NCBI GenBank assembly: GCA_910585535.1
Contig: CAJUFK010000132.1
Span: 1 to 8,429, forward strand
DNA from: an uncultured Angelakisella sp.
GTDB taxonomy: Bacteria; Bacillota; Clostridia; Oscillospirales; Ruminococcaceae
Length of the DNA: 8,429 bases
Direction of reading: 5' to 3'
The notes beneath the pieces are model-generated. The model made no database searches. It was not told where the DNA came from and worked only from the letters and a program-made list of their open reading frames with translations. This document shows, in pieces, positions 1 to 6,124 of this stretch (its first letter is position 1; every line of letters starts with the position of its first letter). Both the position numbers and the translations under genes were made by a program.

Positions 1-100
1 CCCGGTGCTTCGCACCTAACGGTTGTGCCGGGACTTAGGTTGTGCCTGGAGTCGGGAGCAGTAGGGGGCGGAAGGTTGCAATCCCCCTTTGCCAGGTTGC
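1..100 (+). repeat. Dispersed structured repeat, copy R1 (cut by window edge)
   Basis: This is the first of five related copies (others at 4936, 7761, 7935 and 8109), all in the same orientation. It opens with the hairpin GGTGC-TTC-GCACC (4-16) inside an outer CCCGG/CCGGG stem (1-5 with 28-32). It then carries the family hallmark: two GGTTGTGCC boxes (21-29 and 37-45), TGGAGTC, and an AGCAGTAG-like stretch. The hairpin stem reads GGCGC/GCGCC in the other copies, so the change is compensated on both sides. Similarity is lost after GCCAGGT (91-97). A separate hairpin GGCGG-gctggg-CCGCC (101-116) follows and abuts the -35 box of the next gene. The true left end is outside the window. Confidence 0.8.
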
Positions 101-116
101 GGCGGGCTGGGCCGCC

Positions 117-145
117 TTGTTTCTGGTTGTGCTTTTTGTTATAAT
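117..145 (+). promoter_or_regulatory. Promoter of the PfkB-family kinase gene
   Basis: TTGTTT (117-122), a 17-bp spacer and a perfect TATAAT (140-145) form a vegetative sigma-A type promoter. The predicted start near 152 leaves an untranslated leader of about 50 bases before the ATG at 204. The -35 box directly follows a GC-rich hairpin at 101-116 that trails repeat R1. Confidence 0.7.
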
Positions 146-203
146 ATGGCTTGGAGGACCCGCTTTTCTAGCCCTCCCTCTTGTTCTGAAAGGAGGCCCC
201 GCC

Positions 204-1133
204 ATGTCCCAAAAGAAAAAAATCCTGCTCCTGGGCGGACTGCTTATGGACCGCTACGTCCGTACCGACCAGTACCCAAATCGGGGAGAGGATACCCTCA
301 TTCGGGAGGAATTCCTCCGGGTGGGAGGCTGCCCCTTTAATGCCGCCTCCACCCTCGCCGCCTTGGGCGCGGAACCGGTGGTCTATTCCGCCTTGGGAGA
401 GGACGAAATGGCCCGGGAGATCCGCCGGACCGTGGAGGAAACCGGCCTCAGCCAGGAAGCCCTGTATACCCTCCCGGGGGAACAAACCGGTTACTGCATG
501 ATCGTCCTGGACAGCCAGGGGGAACGGACCTTTTTTACCTTCCGTGGCTGCGAAGGCCACTTCGACCCCGGCAGAATTTCCCCCTCCCTTCTGGAAGATA
601 CCGCCGCCATCTTTGTCACCGGCATCTATCTGCTCTATCCCCAGTGGTCGGAACGAGCCGTCTCTTTTTTGGAACGGGCCGCAGGGCAGGGGATCCCCAT
701 CCTTTTTGATCCGGGCTCCCTCATCGGGGAGATGGACCTGGACCTCCTTTGGCGGGTGGTGAAAACAGCGGGAATCGTCACCCCCAACCAGTGGGAACGC
801 CGGGAGCTGGAACGGCTGCTGGGCCTTGAGAGCTTCCCCCGCTGGATCGCCGCCCGGGGCGGCGCCTGTATCGAAACCAAAGGGGCCCAGGGGGCTCTGC
901 TTACTGCGGAGGAAGGGGAGTGGCGGATCCCCGCCTGCCGGGCGTCAGTGGTAGATACCACCGGAACCGGGGACAGCTTTGCCGGAGGGGTGCTGGCCGC
1001 TGTGCAGCGGGGAGATTCCCTGGCGGAAGCCGCCAGAATCGGCAGCGCCTGCGGGGCGCTGGCCGCGGAGACTGTCGGTCCCTGCGGGGCTCTTAGCTGG
1101 GCCGCCGTGGAGGAACGGTTGGCGGAGGGCTGA
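204..1133 (+). CDS. PfkB/ribokinase-family carbohydrate kinase
   Basis: Predicted cytoplasmic 309-aa kinase that transfers a phosphate from ATP to a sugar or similar small molecule; the exact substrate cannot be read from the sequence. The family shows in the N-terminal signature GGCPFNAASTLAALG (residues 41-55) and the C-terminal signature DTTGTGDSFAGG (251-262), which holds the anion-hole glycines and the catalytic base Asp257. TPNQWE (193-198) and ETKGAQGALL (224-233) are also typical. Length matches the family. The ATG at 204 is chosen because AAAGGAGG lies just upstream (189-196). An upstream ATG in the same frame at 42 would translate the promoter and the repeat into a false membrane segment. 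The gene stands alone: pgi downstream has its own promoter. A fructokinase or ribokinase-like role would fit the nearby sugar-phosphate genes, but that is only context. Confidence 0.9.
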   Translation: MSQKKKILLLGGLLMDRYVRTDQYPNRGEDTLIREEFLRVGGCPFNAASTLAALGAEPVVYSALGEDEMAREIRRTVEETGLSQEALYTLPGEQTGYCMIVLDSQGERTFFTFRGCEGHFDPGRISPSLLEDTAAIFVTGIYLLYPQWSERAVSFLERAAGQGIPILFDPGSLIGEMDLDLLWRVVKTAGIVTPNQWERRELERLLGLESFPRWIAARGGACIETKGAQGALLTAEEGEWRIPACRASVVDTTGTGDSFAGGVLAAVQRGDSLAEAARIGSACGALAAETVGPCGALSWAAVEERLAEG

Positions 1134-1169
1134 CACCCCCGGCCCCCAACGATTATTTGTCCGGAAACC

Positions 1170-1198
1170 TTGAAAATCCCTCCGCAATCGTGTAGAAT
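1170..1198 (+). promoter_or_regulatory. Promoter of pgi
   Basis: TTGAAA (1170-1175), a 17-bp spacer and TAGAAT (1193-1198) are a close match to the vegetative consensus. The leader to the ATG at 1273 is about 70 bases and contains a small stem ACCGGC/GCCGGT (1228-1233 with 1246-1251), followed by AAAGGAG (1257-1263). No clear terminator lies between the upstream kinase stop (1133) and this promoter, so some read-through is possible. Confidence 0.7.
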
Positions 1199-1272
1199 AA
1201 ATACAACCCCAAGATCCCCCAATAACGACCGGCAAGGTCTCTGCCGCCGGTGATGGAAAGGAGTCAGCAGAC

Positions 1273-2610
1273 ATGGCAGTCAAACTAAAGGAAAAGTATC
1301 TGGCCCCCTTTGTCTCCCCGAAAGAATTGGAAGGCATCGCCCCTATGGTTGCCGCCGCCGCCCGCCAGGTGGAGGAGGGCAGTGGCCTGGGGAACGACTT
1401 CCTGGGCTGGGTCCACCTCCCTACCCAGCACGATAAGGAGGAGGTGGTCCGGATCAAGGCCGCCGCCCAGCGGATCCAGAAGGACAGCGACGTCCTGGTG
1501 GTCATCGGCATCGGCGGGTCCTACCTGGGCGCCCGCTCCGCAATCGAGCTGATGAAAGGGACTTTCTATAACAGCCTCCGAAAAGGCTGCCCCGAGATCA
1601 TCTTCGCCGGCTGCAATATCTCCAGCGCTTATATGAGCCAAGTCCTTAAAATGATCGAGGGCCGGGATTTCTCGGTAAATGTCATCTCCAAGTCCGGCAC
1701 CACCACCGAGCCCGCCCTGGCCTTCCGGGTGTTCCGGAAGCTGCTTATCGAAAAGTACGGGGAAAAGGAAGCCGCCAAACGGATCTACTGCACCACCGAC
1801 AAGGCCCGGGGAACCCTGAAGGGCCTGGCCGACCGGGAGGGGTACGAGACCTTTGTCATCCCCGACGACGTGGGCGGCCGGTACTCCGTCCTCACCGCCG
1901 TGGGCCTGCTGCCCATCGCCGTGGCCGGCTGTGACATCGACAAGATCCTGGAGGGCGCCGCCGCCGCCGAAAAGGAACTGGCCGAGCCGGATCTTGGGAA
2001 AAACGACTGCTACCGCTACGCCGCCCTGCGGAACATCCTGTACCGCAAGGGAAAGACCACCGAACTGTTCGTCACCTACGAGCCCGCTTTTACCATGATG
2101 AACGAGTGGCTCAAGCAGCTGTTCGGCGAAAGCGAAGGCAAGGACCAGAAGGGGATCTTCCCCGCCTCGGTGGCCTTCTCCACCGATCTGCACTCCATGG
2201 GGCAGTTTATCCAGGACGGCAACCGCAACCTCTTTGAGACGGTGGTGGACATTCAGACCCCCGCCGAGGACTTCTTCCTGGAGGAGGATCCGGAGAACCT
2301 GGACGGCCTCAACTTCCTCTCCGGCCAGGAGATGTCCGGGGTCAACCGCCGGGCCCTGGAGGGGACCATCCTGGCCCACACCCAGGGCGGGGTGCCCAAC
2401 ATGGTGCTGGAGGTCCCGGACAGCGGGGAGTACGAATACGGGTACCTTGTCTATTTCTTCGAGAAGGCCTGCGCCGTTTCCGGCTACCTCTCCGGGGTGA
2501 ATCCCTTTGACCAGCCGGGGGTGGAGGCGTACAAGAAGAATATGTTCGCCCTGCTGGGCAAGCCGGGGTACGAGGACCTTCGGGCTGATCTGCTGGAGAA
2601 ACTGAAATAA
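1273..2610 (+). CDS. pgi: Glucose-6-phosphate isomerase
   Basis: Interconverts glucose 6-phosphate and fructose 6-phosphate in glycolysis and gluconeogenesis; cytoplasmic. At 445 aa it has the short form usual in Firmicutes. Both family signatures are present: DVGGRYSVLTAVGL (residues 199-212) and the C-terminal one ending NPFDQPGVEAYKK (410-422). Expected catalytic residues are visible: Glu286 in FGESEGK, His307 in TDLHSMGQ and Lys421 in EAYKK. The sugar-phosphate binding loops GIGGSYLGAR (79-88) and SKSGTTTEP (139-147) are intact. The ATG is preceded by AAAGGAG with a 9-base spacer. A P-loop protein gene follows after 28 bp with no terminator between, so the two are probably co-transcribed. 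Confidence 0.97.
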   Translation: MAVKLKEKYLAPFVSPKELEGIAPMVAAAARQVEEGSGLGNDFLGWVHLPTQHDKEEVVRIKAAAQRIQKDSDVLVVIGIGGSYLGARSAIELMKGTFYNSLRKGCPEIIFAGCNISSAYMSQVLKMIEGRDFSVNVISKSGTTTEPALAFRVFRKLLIEKYGEKEAAKRIYCTTDKARGTLKGLADREGYETFVIPDDVGGRYSVLTAVGLLPIAVAGCDIDKILEGAAAAEKELAEPDLGKNDCYRYAALRNILYRKGKTTELFVTYEPAFTMMNEWLKQLFGESEGKDQKGIFPASVAFSTDLHSMGQFIQDGNRNLFETVVDIQTPAEDFFLEEDPENLDGLNFLSGQEMSGVNRRALEGTILAHTQGGVPNMVLEVPDSGEYEYGYLVYFFEKACAVSGYLSGVNPFDQPGVEAYKKNMFALLGKPGYEDLRADLLEKLK

Positions 2611-2638
2611 AGAAATCGATTTTTAGGAGGACACGAGA

Positions 2639-3052
2639 ATGATTCGTTTGATTGTAGGCAATAAGGGCTCCGGAAAGACCAAGACACTGATCCGCCTGAC
2701 CAATGAGGCGGTGGCTTCCTCCAGCGGCAACGTTGTCTGCCTGGAGAAGGGGCTGAAGCTGACCTATGATATTTCCCACAAGGCCCGTCTGGTGGACACC
2801 GACGAGTACGAGGTCGACAGCTTCGACGCCCTCTTCGGCTTCCTGGCAGGGCTCATGGCCGGAAACTACGACATCACCCACATCTTTACCGACGCCACCC
2901 TGAAGATCGGGGGACGGGACTACGAGGCCTTTGGGGCAATGGTAGACCGGCTTATTAAGCTCCCCGCCGCCGCCCATGTAGAGCTGGTCTTTACCGTGTC
3001 CTGCGACGCTTCCGAGCTGCCGGAGCGGCTGGCGGAGTATATCGTAAAGTAA
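2639..3052 (+). CDS. Small P-loop ATP-binding protein of unknown function
   Basis: A 137-aa protein with a textbook Walker A motif GNKGSGKT at residues 7-14, right at the N terminus. A possible Walker B strand is ITHIFTD (79-85). A C-terminal strand with a polar end, VFTVSCDASELPE (117-129), resembles an ATPase core. No DNA-binding, membrane or additional enzyme domain is visible, and the protein is about the minimum size for a nucleotide-binding fold. The start is supported by AGGAGG (2625-2630) 8 bases upstream. It lies 28 bp behind pgi and directly before a strong terminator, so it is the last gene of the pgi transcript. Similar small clostridial proteins are sometimes labelled PilT-like or simply ATP-binding, but nothing here supports a pilus role. 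The Walker A call is firm; the function is unknown. Confidence 0.85.
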   Translation: MIRLIVGNKGSGKTKTLIRLTNEAVASSSGNVVCLEKGLKLTYDISHKARLVDTDEYEVDSFDALFGFLAGLMAGNYDITHIFTDATLKIGGRDYEAFGAMVDRLIKLPAAAHVELVFTVSCDASELPERLAEYIVK

Positions 3053-3071
3053 AGCCGCAAAAAGACAAAGG

Positions 3072-3108
3072 AAAAGGAGAGGACAAAAAGCTGTCCTCTC
3101 CTTTTTTT
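3072..3108 (+). terminator. Intrinsic terminator of pgi operon, probably bidirectional
   Basis: A 14-bp perfect stem (3072-3085 with 3092-3105), loop AAAAGC and a run of seven T at 3102-3108 form a strong rho-independent terminator 20 bp after the P-loop gene stop. Read on the other strand the hairpin is followed by TTTTCCTTT, so it can also stop transcription from the convergent adh-ppa operon. A second stem GAGCCGG/CCGGCTC (3122-3128 with 3135-3141) lies between it and the ppa stop but lacks a T-tract. Confidence 0.92.
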
Positions 3109-3151
3109 GGTGGTAGGTAACGAGCCGGCAAGTTCCGGCTCCCTTCCGGAC

Positions 3152-3688
3152 TCAGCCTTTGCAGAAGTGCTGGATGTAGCTTTCGATGGCGGCGGCGATG
3201 GTGGTAAGGGCGGAATCCCGGCCGCTCACCTCGTTTACCGCCGTGTCCTTCCCCTCCAGGTTCTTGTACACCCGGAAGAAGTGCTGCATCTCCTCAAAGA
3301 TGTGGGCTGGCAGTTCCTTGATGTCCCGATAGCTGTTGTAGGTGGGATCGCTTACCGGAATGGCAATGATCTTTTCGTCGTTTCTGCCCGAGTCGATCAT
3401 GGAGATCATCCCAATGGGGTAGCAGCGAACCAGGGTCAGGGGCTCCAGGGGTTCGGAGCAGAGGACCAGGACGTCCAGGGGGTCCAGGTCGTCGCCGTAG
3501 GTCCGGGGGATAAAGCCGTAATTGGCCGGGTAATGGGTGGAGGTGTGGAGGATCCGGTCCAGGATGATAAGCCCGGTCTCCTTGTCCAGCTCATACTTCT
3601 TCTTGCTGCCTTTGGAGATCTCGACCACTGCGATAAACTCCTCGGGGGTGATGCGCTTGGGGGAAATGTCGTGCCAAATGTTGTTCAT
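3152..3688 (-). CDS. ppa: Inorganic pyrophosphatase, family I
   Basis: Hydrolyses pyrophosphate to two phosphates in the cytoplasm with Mg2+, pulling biosynthetic reactions forward. The 178-aa length is standard for bacterial family I enzymes. The signature D-x-D-P-x-D is present as DLDPLD (Asp67, Asp69, Asp72). Other active-site positions known from the E. coli enzyme are all visible: Glu24 and Lys30 region (EISKGSKKKYE), Arg45, Tyr57 (NYGFIP), Asp99 and Asp104 (DSGRNDEK), Tyr141-Lys142 (RVYKN). The start has AAGGAG 9 bases upstream. The upstream alcohol dehydrogenase gene stops 13 bp before this start, and the ppa ribosome binding site sits in that gap, so the two genes share a transcript. 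Family I soluble enzymes are less common in clostridia than family II or membrane types, but the motifs leave little doubt. Confidence 0.96.
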   Translation of the reverse strand: MNNIWHDISPKRITPEEFIAVVEISKGSKKKYELDKETGLIILDRILHTSTHYPANYGFIPRTYGDDLDPLDVLVLCSEPLEPLTLVRCYPIGMISMIDSGRNDEKIIAIPVSDPTYNSYRDIKELPAHIFEEMQHFFRVYKNLEGKDTAVNEVSGRDSALTTIAAAIESYIQHFCKG

Positions 3689-3701
3689 TTCACTGTCTCC
3701 T

Positions 3702-4817
3702 TCATGATTGGAAGATCTTTTTCAGGACCGCCAGCCGCTTCTCCCGGTCAAAGCTTCCGGGGGTGCGGCCCATGTTGGGGGAATCCTCCCACCGGGGGAG
3801 AAGGGCTTCCAGCTCTCCGTCGGTAAAGGACGGCAGCTCCAGCCCCTGGGTGAAGCCGGCAAGGAAGGTGCAAAGCTCCTGCTTGCGGACCCCCAGCTTG
3901 GCAAAGAGGCGGCTGGAAAGCTGGGCCTCCTCCCGGGTGGCGGTCTCGATAAACTGGGGGAGAAAGACGGCGCAGGCCTCCCCGTGGGGGACGCCGTACT
4001 CCTCGCTTAGGAGGTACCCCATGGCGTGGGGAAAGCAGAGGCCGGGGCCGTTAAAGGCAAGGCCGGCGTAGATGCTCCCCAGGTAGAGCCTTCTCCTTCC
4101 GTCGCTGTCCGGGAGGGCGTCCGGCTCCTGGATGGCCCGAAGGGCGGGGATCAGGAGGAGGAGGGCTTCCACCGAGCAGGCCCGGGTAATGGGATCGGCG
4201 GTTTTGGCGAAGTAGCTTTCCACGGCATGGGCCACAGCATCCAGGGCGGTGCTGATGGTAAACCGCCGGGAGAGGGAAGCGGTGTAGCGGCAGGGATCCC
4301 CCAGGGAGACCCTGGCGTAAAGGTCCGGAGTGGCGACGCTTTTCTTCCGCCCGGTCTCGTCGTCGGTGAGGACCGACACCCGGGTCACCTCGCTGCCGGT
4401 ACCGGAGGTGGTTCCCACCAGGGCGAAGGGCAGGGCGGGGTTTTTGTGTCCGCCGTAGATGTCCCGGGGGGACAGCTCCGGATTGGCGGCATAGACAGCG
4501 GCGGCCTTGGCGGCGTCCAGAGGGGAGCCCCCGCCGATGCCGACGAGAAAGTCCGCTCCAAACTCCCGGGCCGCCTGGCCGGCGGCGTGGCAGCTGGAGA
4601 GGAGGGGGTTCTGGCCGATGCCGTCAAAGACGGACCAGGGGATGCCCTGGCTGTCCAGGGCGGCGGTGACATCATCCAGCGCCCCGGAGAGACGGGCGCT
4701 GTTCTTCCCGGTGACCAGCAGGCACCGGGAGCCCAGGCTTCCCAGGAGGGCGGCGTTCTGCCCAACGATGCCGCTGCCCACCAACACCTTGGCGGGCATA
4801 CAGAAGCTAAAATCCAT
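3702..4817 (-). CDS. Iron-containing alcohol dehydrogenase
   Basis: Predicted 371-aa NAD(P)-dependent, iron-activated dehydrogenase (group III ADH) that reduces aldehydes or ketones or oxidises alcohols. The dinucleotide motif GGGSPLDAAK (residues 95-104) and TSGTGSEVT (137-145) are intact. The four metal ligands expected for the family are present: Asp193 and His197 in LDAVAHAVES, His264 in FPHAMGY and His278 in GVPHGEA. Substrate (butanol, propanediol, lactaldehyde, glycerol and so on) cannot be told from this. The ATG at 4817 is preferred because AAAGGAGG lies 8 bases upstream; an earlier in-frame ATG at 4940 would include the promoter and lacks a good binding site. The gene is first in an operon with ppa. 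The leader is about 90 bases and very GC-rich. Confidence 0.94.
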   Translation of the reverse strand: MDFSFCMPAKVLVGSGIVGQNAALLGSLGSRCLLVTGKNSARLSGALDDVTAALDSQGIPWSVFDGIGQNPLLSSCHAAGQAAREFGADFLVGIGGGSPLDAAKAAAVYAANPELSPRDIYGGHKNPALPFALVGTTSGTGSEVTRVSVLTDDETGRKKSVATPDLYARVSLGDPCRYTASLSRRFTISTALDAVAHAVESYFAKTADPITRACSVEALLLLIPALRAIQEPDALPDSDGRRRLYLGSIYAGLAFNGPGLCFPHAMGYLLSEEYGVPHGEACAVFLPQFIETATREEAQLSSRLFAKLGVRKQELCTFLAGFTQGLELPSFTDGELEALLPRWEDSPNMGRTPGSFDREKRLAVLKKIFQS

Positions 4818-4911
4818 TAGGAGGTCCTCCTTTTTGCTGATGGATGGGGGATCCGGAGCCGGCCCCGGGCGGGATCCCCGGCGCCGGTTTCTTGGGGCCT
4901 TGGCTCTCCTT

Positions 4912-4940
4912 ATTATAATTCCCCGGGCCGAAAAACACAA
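4912..4940 (-). promoter_or_regulatory. Promoter of adh-ppa operon, -35 box inside repeat R2
   Basis: On the - strand TTGTGT (4940-4935), a 17-bp spacer and a perfect TATAAT (4917-4912) precede the dehydrogenase gene. The -35 box overlaps the CACAACCC arm (4936-4943) of the R2 hairpin, so the repeat appears to supply half of the promoter. Cruciform formation or loss of the repeat would be expected to change expression. Confidence 0.65.
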
Positions 4941-5091
4941 CCCCCCGGCGCTCCGCGCCTAAGGGTTGTGCGGGGGCGTAGGTTGTGCCTGGAGTCGGAA
5001 GCAGTAGAGGGCGAGAGGTGGAAATTGCCCCTCTCCAAGTTTTGGGAGTCGGTTTTGCGCTTCGGACAAAACGCCGTTAAGACTCCAGGCA
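4936..5091 (+). repeat. Dispersed structured repeat, copy R2, closed by long-range stems
   Basis: This copy has the fullest set of inverted repeats. CACAACCC (4936-4943) pairs with GGGTTGTG (4963-4970) and encloses the hairpin GGCGC-TCC-GCGCC (4947-4959); CCCCC/GGGGG (4942-4946 with 4972-4976) is an alternative pairing. TGCCTGGAGTC (4986-4996) is an exact 11-bp inverted match to GACTCCAGGCA (5081-5091). Inside that long stem sit GAGAGG/CCTCTC (5013-5018 with 5030-5035) and GTTTTG/CAAAAC (5052-5057 with 5067-5072), the latter with a CTTCGG tip. The core is shared with R1 and with the tandem array at 7727-8179, but the GACTCCAGGCA closing arm is found only here. Confidence 0.85.
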
Positions 5092-5313
5092 AGACCCACG
5101 AGAACCACTGCGTAACAAAGGGTCTAAAGTTTAGAAGCGGTATTCATAACCGGGGGATGCCGGATGGACAAGGTTTTTTCCCGTCAGACAAGGAGATTTC
5201 CGCAGCCATACTGACGTATGGCAAGGGGAACCGACGCAGTATGGCGGAAAATGATGTCCCTTTTTCCGTATGTGCTGATGGTGCCAGCCACTGAAAATTT
5301 CACGAGTTGCATC
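5092..5313. other. Non-coding stretch with competing hairpins
   Basis: No credible gene is visible between R2 and the acetyltransferase promoter. Short inverted repeats are dense: TCTAAAGTTTAGA (5123-5135), and GCCATAC-TGAC-GTATGGC (5205-5222) with a 7-bp perfect stem. A second GTATGG followed by CGGAAAAT (5239-5252) can pair instead with the CCATAC arm and the ATTTCCG before it (from about 5196), giving a mutually exclusive structure. It may be part of the mobile segment bounded by R2 and the module at 5944. No T-run follows, so a simple terminator is unlikely. Confidence 0.5.
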
Positions 5314-5342
5314 TTGAACCAAAAGATTGGCTGCACTATAAT
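5314..5342 (+). promoter_or_regulatory. Promoter of the GNAT acetyltransferase gene
   Basis: TTGAAC (5314-5319), a 17-bp spacer and a perfect TATAAT (5337-5342) form a strong vegetative promoter. The leader to the ATG at 5380 is about 30 bases and holds AAAGGAG (5366-5372). The gene therefore carries its own expression signals, as expected of an acquired cassette. Confidence 0.8.
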
Positions 5343-5379
5343 AAGAATCATAAATCAGAATTTATAAAGGAGATATAAG

Positions 5380-5826
5380 ATGGGTATCAGAAAAGCAGTC
5401 ATAGATGATTTATCAAGAGTAGCTGAAATATATGTATTTAATAACAGGATAAATTTTTTCCCTATATTCAAAGATGAAAGTTTTTCTTTTGGGGAGTTAC
5501 AAGTTGTTTCATTAGTAGATAATTACTTCAAAAAAGATGAAATTATCAAAAACATATATGTATTTGATACTGGGTTGATAAAGGGTTTTCTTCAAATGGA
5601 CGGAACAGAAATTTGTAAATTATATGTGGATACGTTTTTTCAAAGTCAGGGAATTGGCAATGAACTAATTGAATTTGCAATGAAAGAACTCCATGCAAAT
5701 AATTTATGGGCATTAGAAAAAAATATTAGGGCAATTTATTTTTACCAAAGACATGGCTTCCATTTGACAGGTCAGAAAAAATTTGAAGAAGGTACCTCCG
5801 AATATCTTGTTAAGTTGGAAAGATAA
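5380..5826 (+). CDS. GNAT-family N-acetyltransferase, AT-rich, probably acquired
   Basis: Predicted 148-aa cytoplasmic acetyltransferase using acetyl-CoA; the acceptor (antibiotic, amino acid, protein N terminus or other) is unknown. The acetyl-CoA binding motif A is visible as LYVDTFFQSQGIGNELIEFAM (split: LYVDTFF at 81-87, QSQGIGNEL at 88-96). The usual Arg of R-x-x-G-x-G/A is Gln88 here, a tolerated but notable change. Motif B is NIRAIYFYQRHGF (115-127), with the Tyr that often acts as general acid. AAAGGAG lies 7 bases before the ATG. Base use is unlike all neighbours: 13 of 60 bases are G or C at 5401-5460, against 39 of 60 in a pgi segment. Together with its own promoter and terminator and flanking repeat modules, this argues for horizontal gain. 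It is not fused to or co-transcribed with anything. Confidence 0.9.
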   Translation: MGIRKAVIDDLSRVAEIYVFNNRINFFPIFKDESFSFGELQVVSLVDNYFKKDEIIKNIYVFDTGLIKGFLQMDGTEICKLYVDTFFQSQGIGNELIEFAMKELHANNLWALEKNIRAIYFYQRHGFHLTGQKKFEEGTSEYLVKLER

Positions 5827-5941
5827 ATTCCGGTTTATCGGCCTTTATTAGCACGAAAGAGAGATTGAATAAGCATACACCCTCAATTTTGGAAACAAGC
5901 GTTATAAACACAAATGAAAATTGGGAGCTGCTTAAAAGACG

Positions 5942-5970
5942 AAACCTGTCGTTTGATACGAGTTCCCCTT
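5942..5970. repeat. Right-hand module, copy 1
   Basis: The 27 bases at 5944-5970, including TTGATACGAGTTCCCCTT, match 8334-8360 at all but one position. A GGCCCCC-rich palindromic stretch follows in both places (5979-5991 and 8369-8380). Both copies lie downstream of a repeat core in the same orientation (R2 here, R5 at the other site), with unrelated sequence between core and module. Confidence 0.8.
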
Positions 5971-6001
5971 CAAAGCAGGCCCCCCAGGGGGACGCTTTTT
6001 G
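5971..6001 (+). terminator. Terminator downstream of the acetyltransferase
   Basis: CAAAGC (5971-5976) pairs with GCTTTTTG (5994-6001), enclosing a C-rich/G-rich palindrome (5980-5991); the T-run is within the closing arm. This is a plausible rho-independent terminator 150 bp after the acetyltransferase stop. It begins exactly where the 27-bp module ends. The rest of 5827-5941 is AT-rich with no gene seen. Between 6002 and 6124 I see only an inverted pair CCAGCCG/CGGCTGG (6021-6027 with 6058-6064) and weak -10-like sequences before the next gene. Confidence 0.6.
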
Positions 6002-6124
6002 AACGGACGGACCTTGGATACCAGCCGCCAGCCACCGGAAGAGGAAAATCCCACCAACGGCTGGCATCCCAAGTTCATTTGTATAACCCTATCTTGTAAT
6101 ATTATTCTACCGGAGGTGTCTGTT

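Noticed and set aside
42..203. Upstream in-frame start for the kinase giving an apparent N-terminal membrane segment
   Set aside because: The extension translates repeat R1, the -35 and the TATAAT box; the ATG at 204 has a strong AAAGGAGG site and fits family length.
1285..2379. Long 364-aa antisense frame opposite pgi
   Set aside because: It is a mirror of GC-rich pgi codons, with low-complexity Gly/His-rich composition and no motif or binding site.
4818..4940. N-terminal extension of the iron alcohol dehydrogenase
   Set aside because: It would cover the promoter and a GC-rich leader; ATG 4817 has AAAGGAGG at 8 bases and starts with a normal family N terminus.
4936..5991. Classical integron cassette with attC site
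   Set aside because: No integrase and no recognisable R/L box core sites; the core and module do not form an attC-like fold that I can identify.
5999..6124. N-terminal extension of the LD-carboxypeptidase
   Set aside because: It starts inside the terminator hairpin; ATG 6125 has a proper ribosome binding site and the family's usual N terminus.
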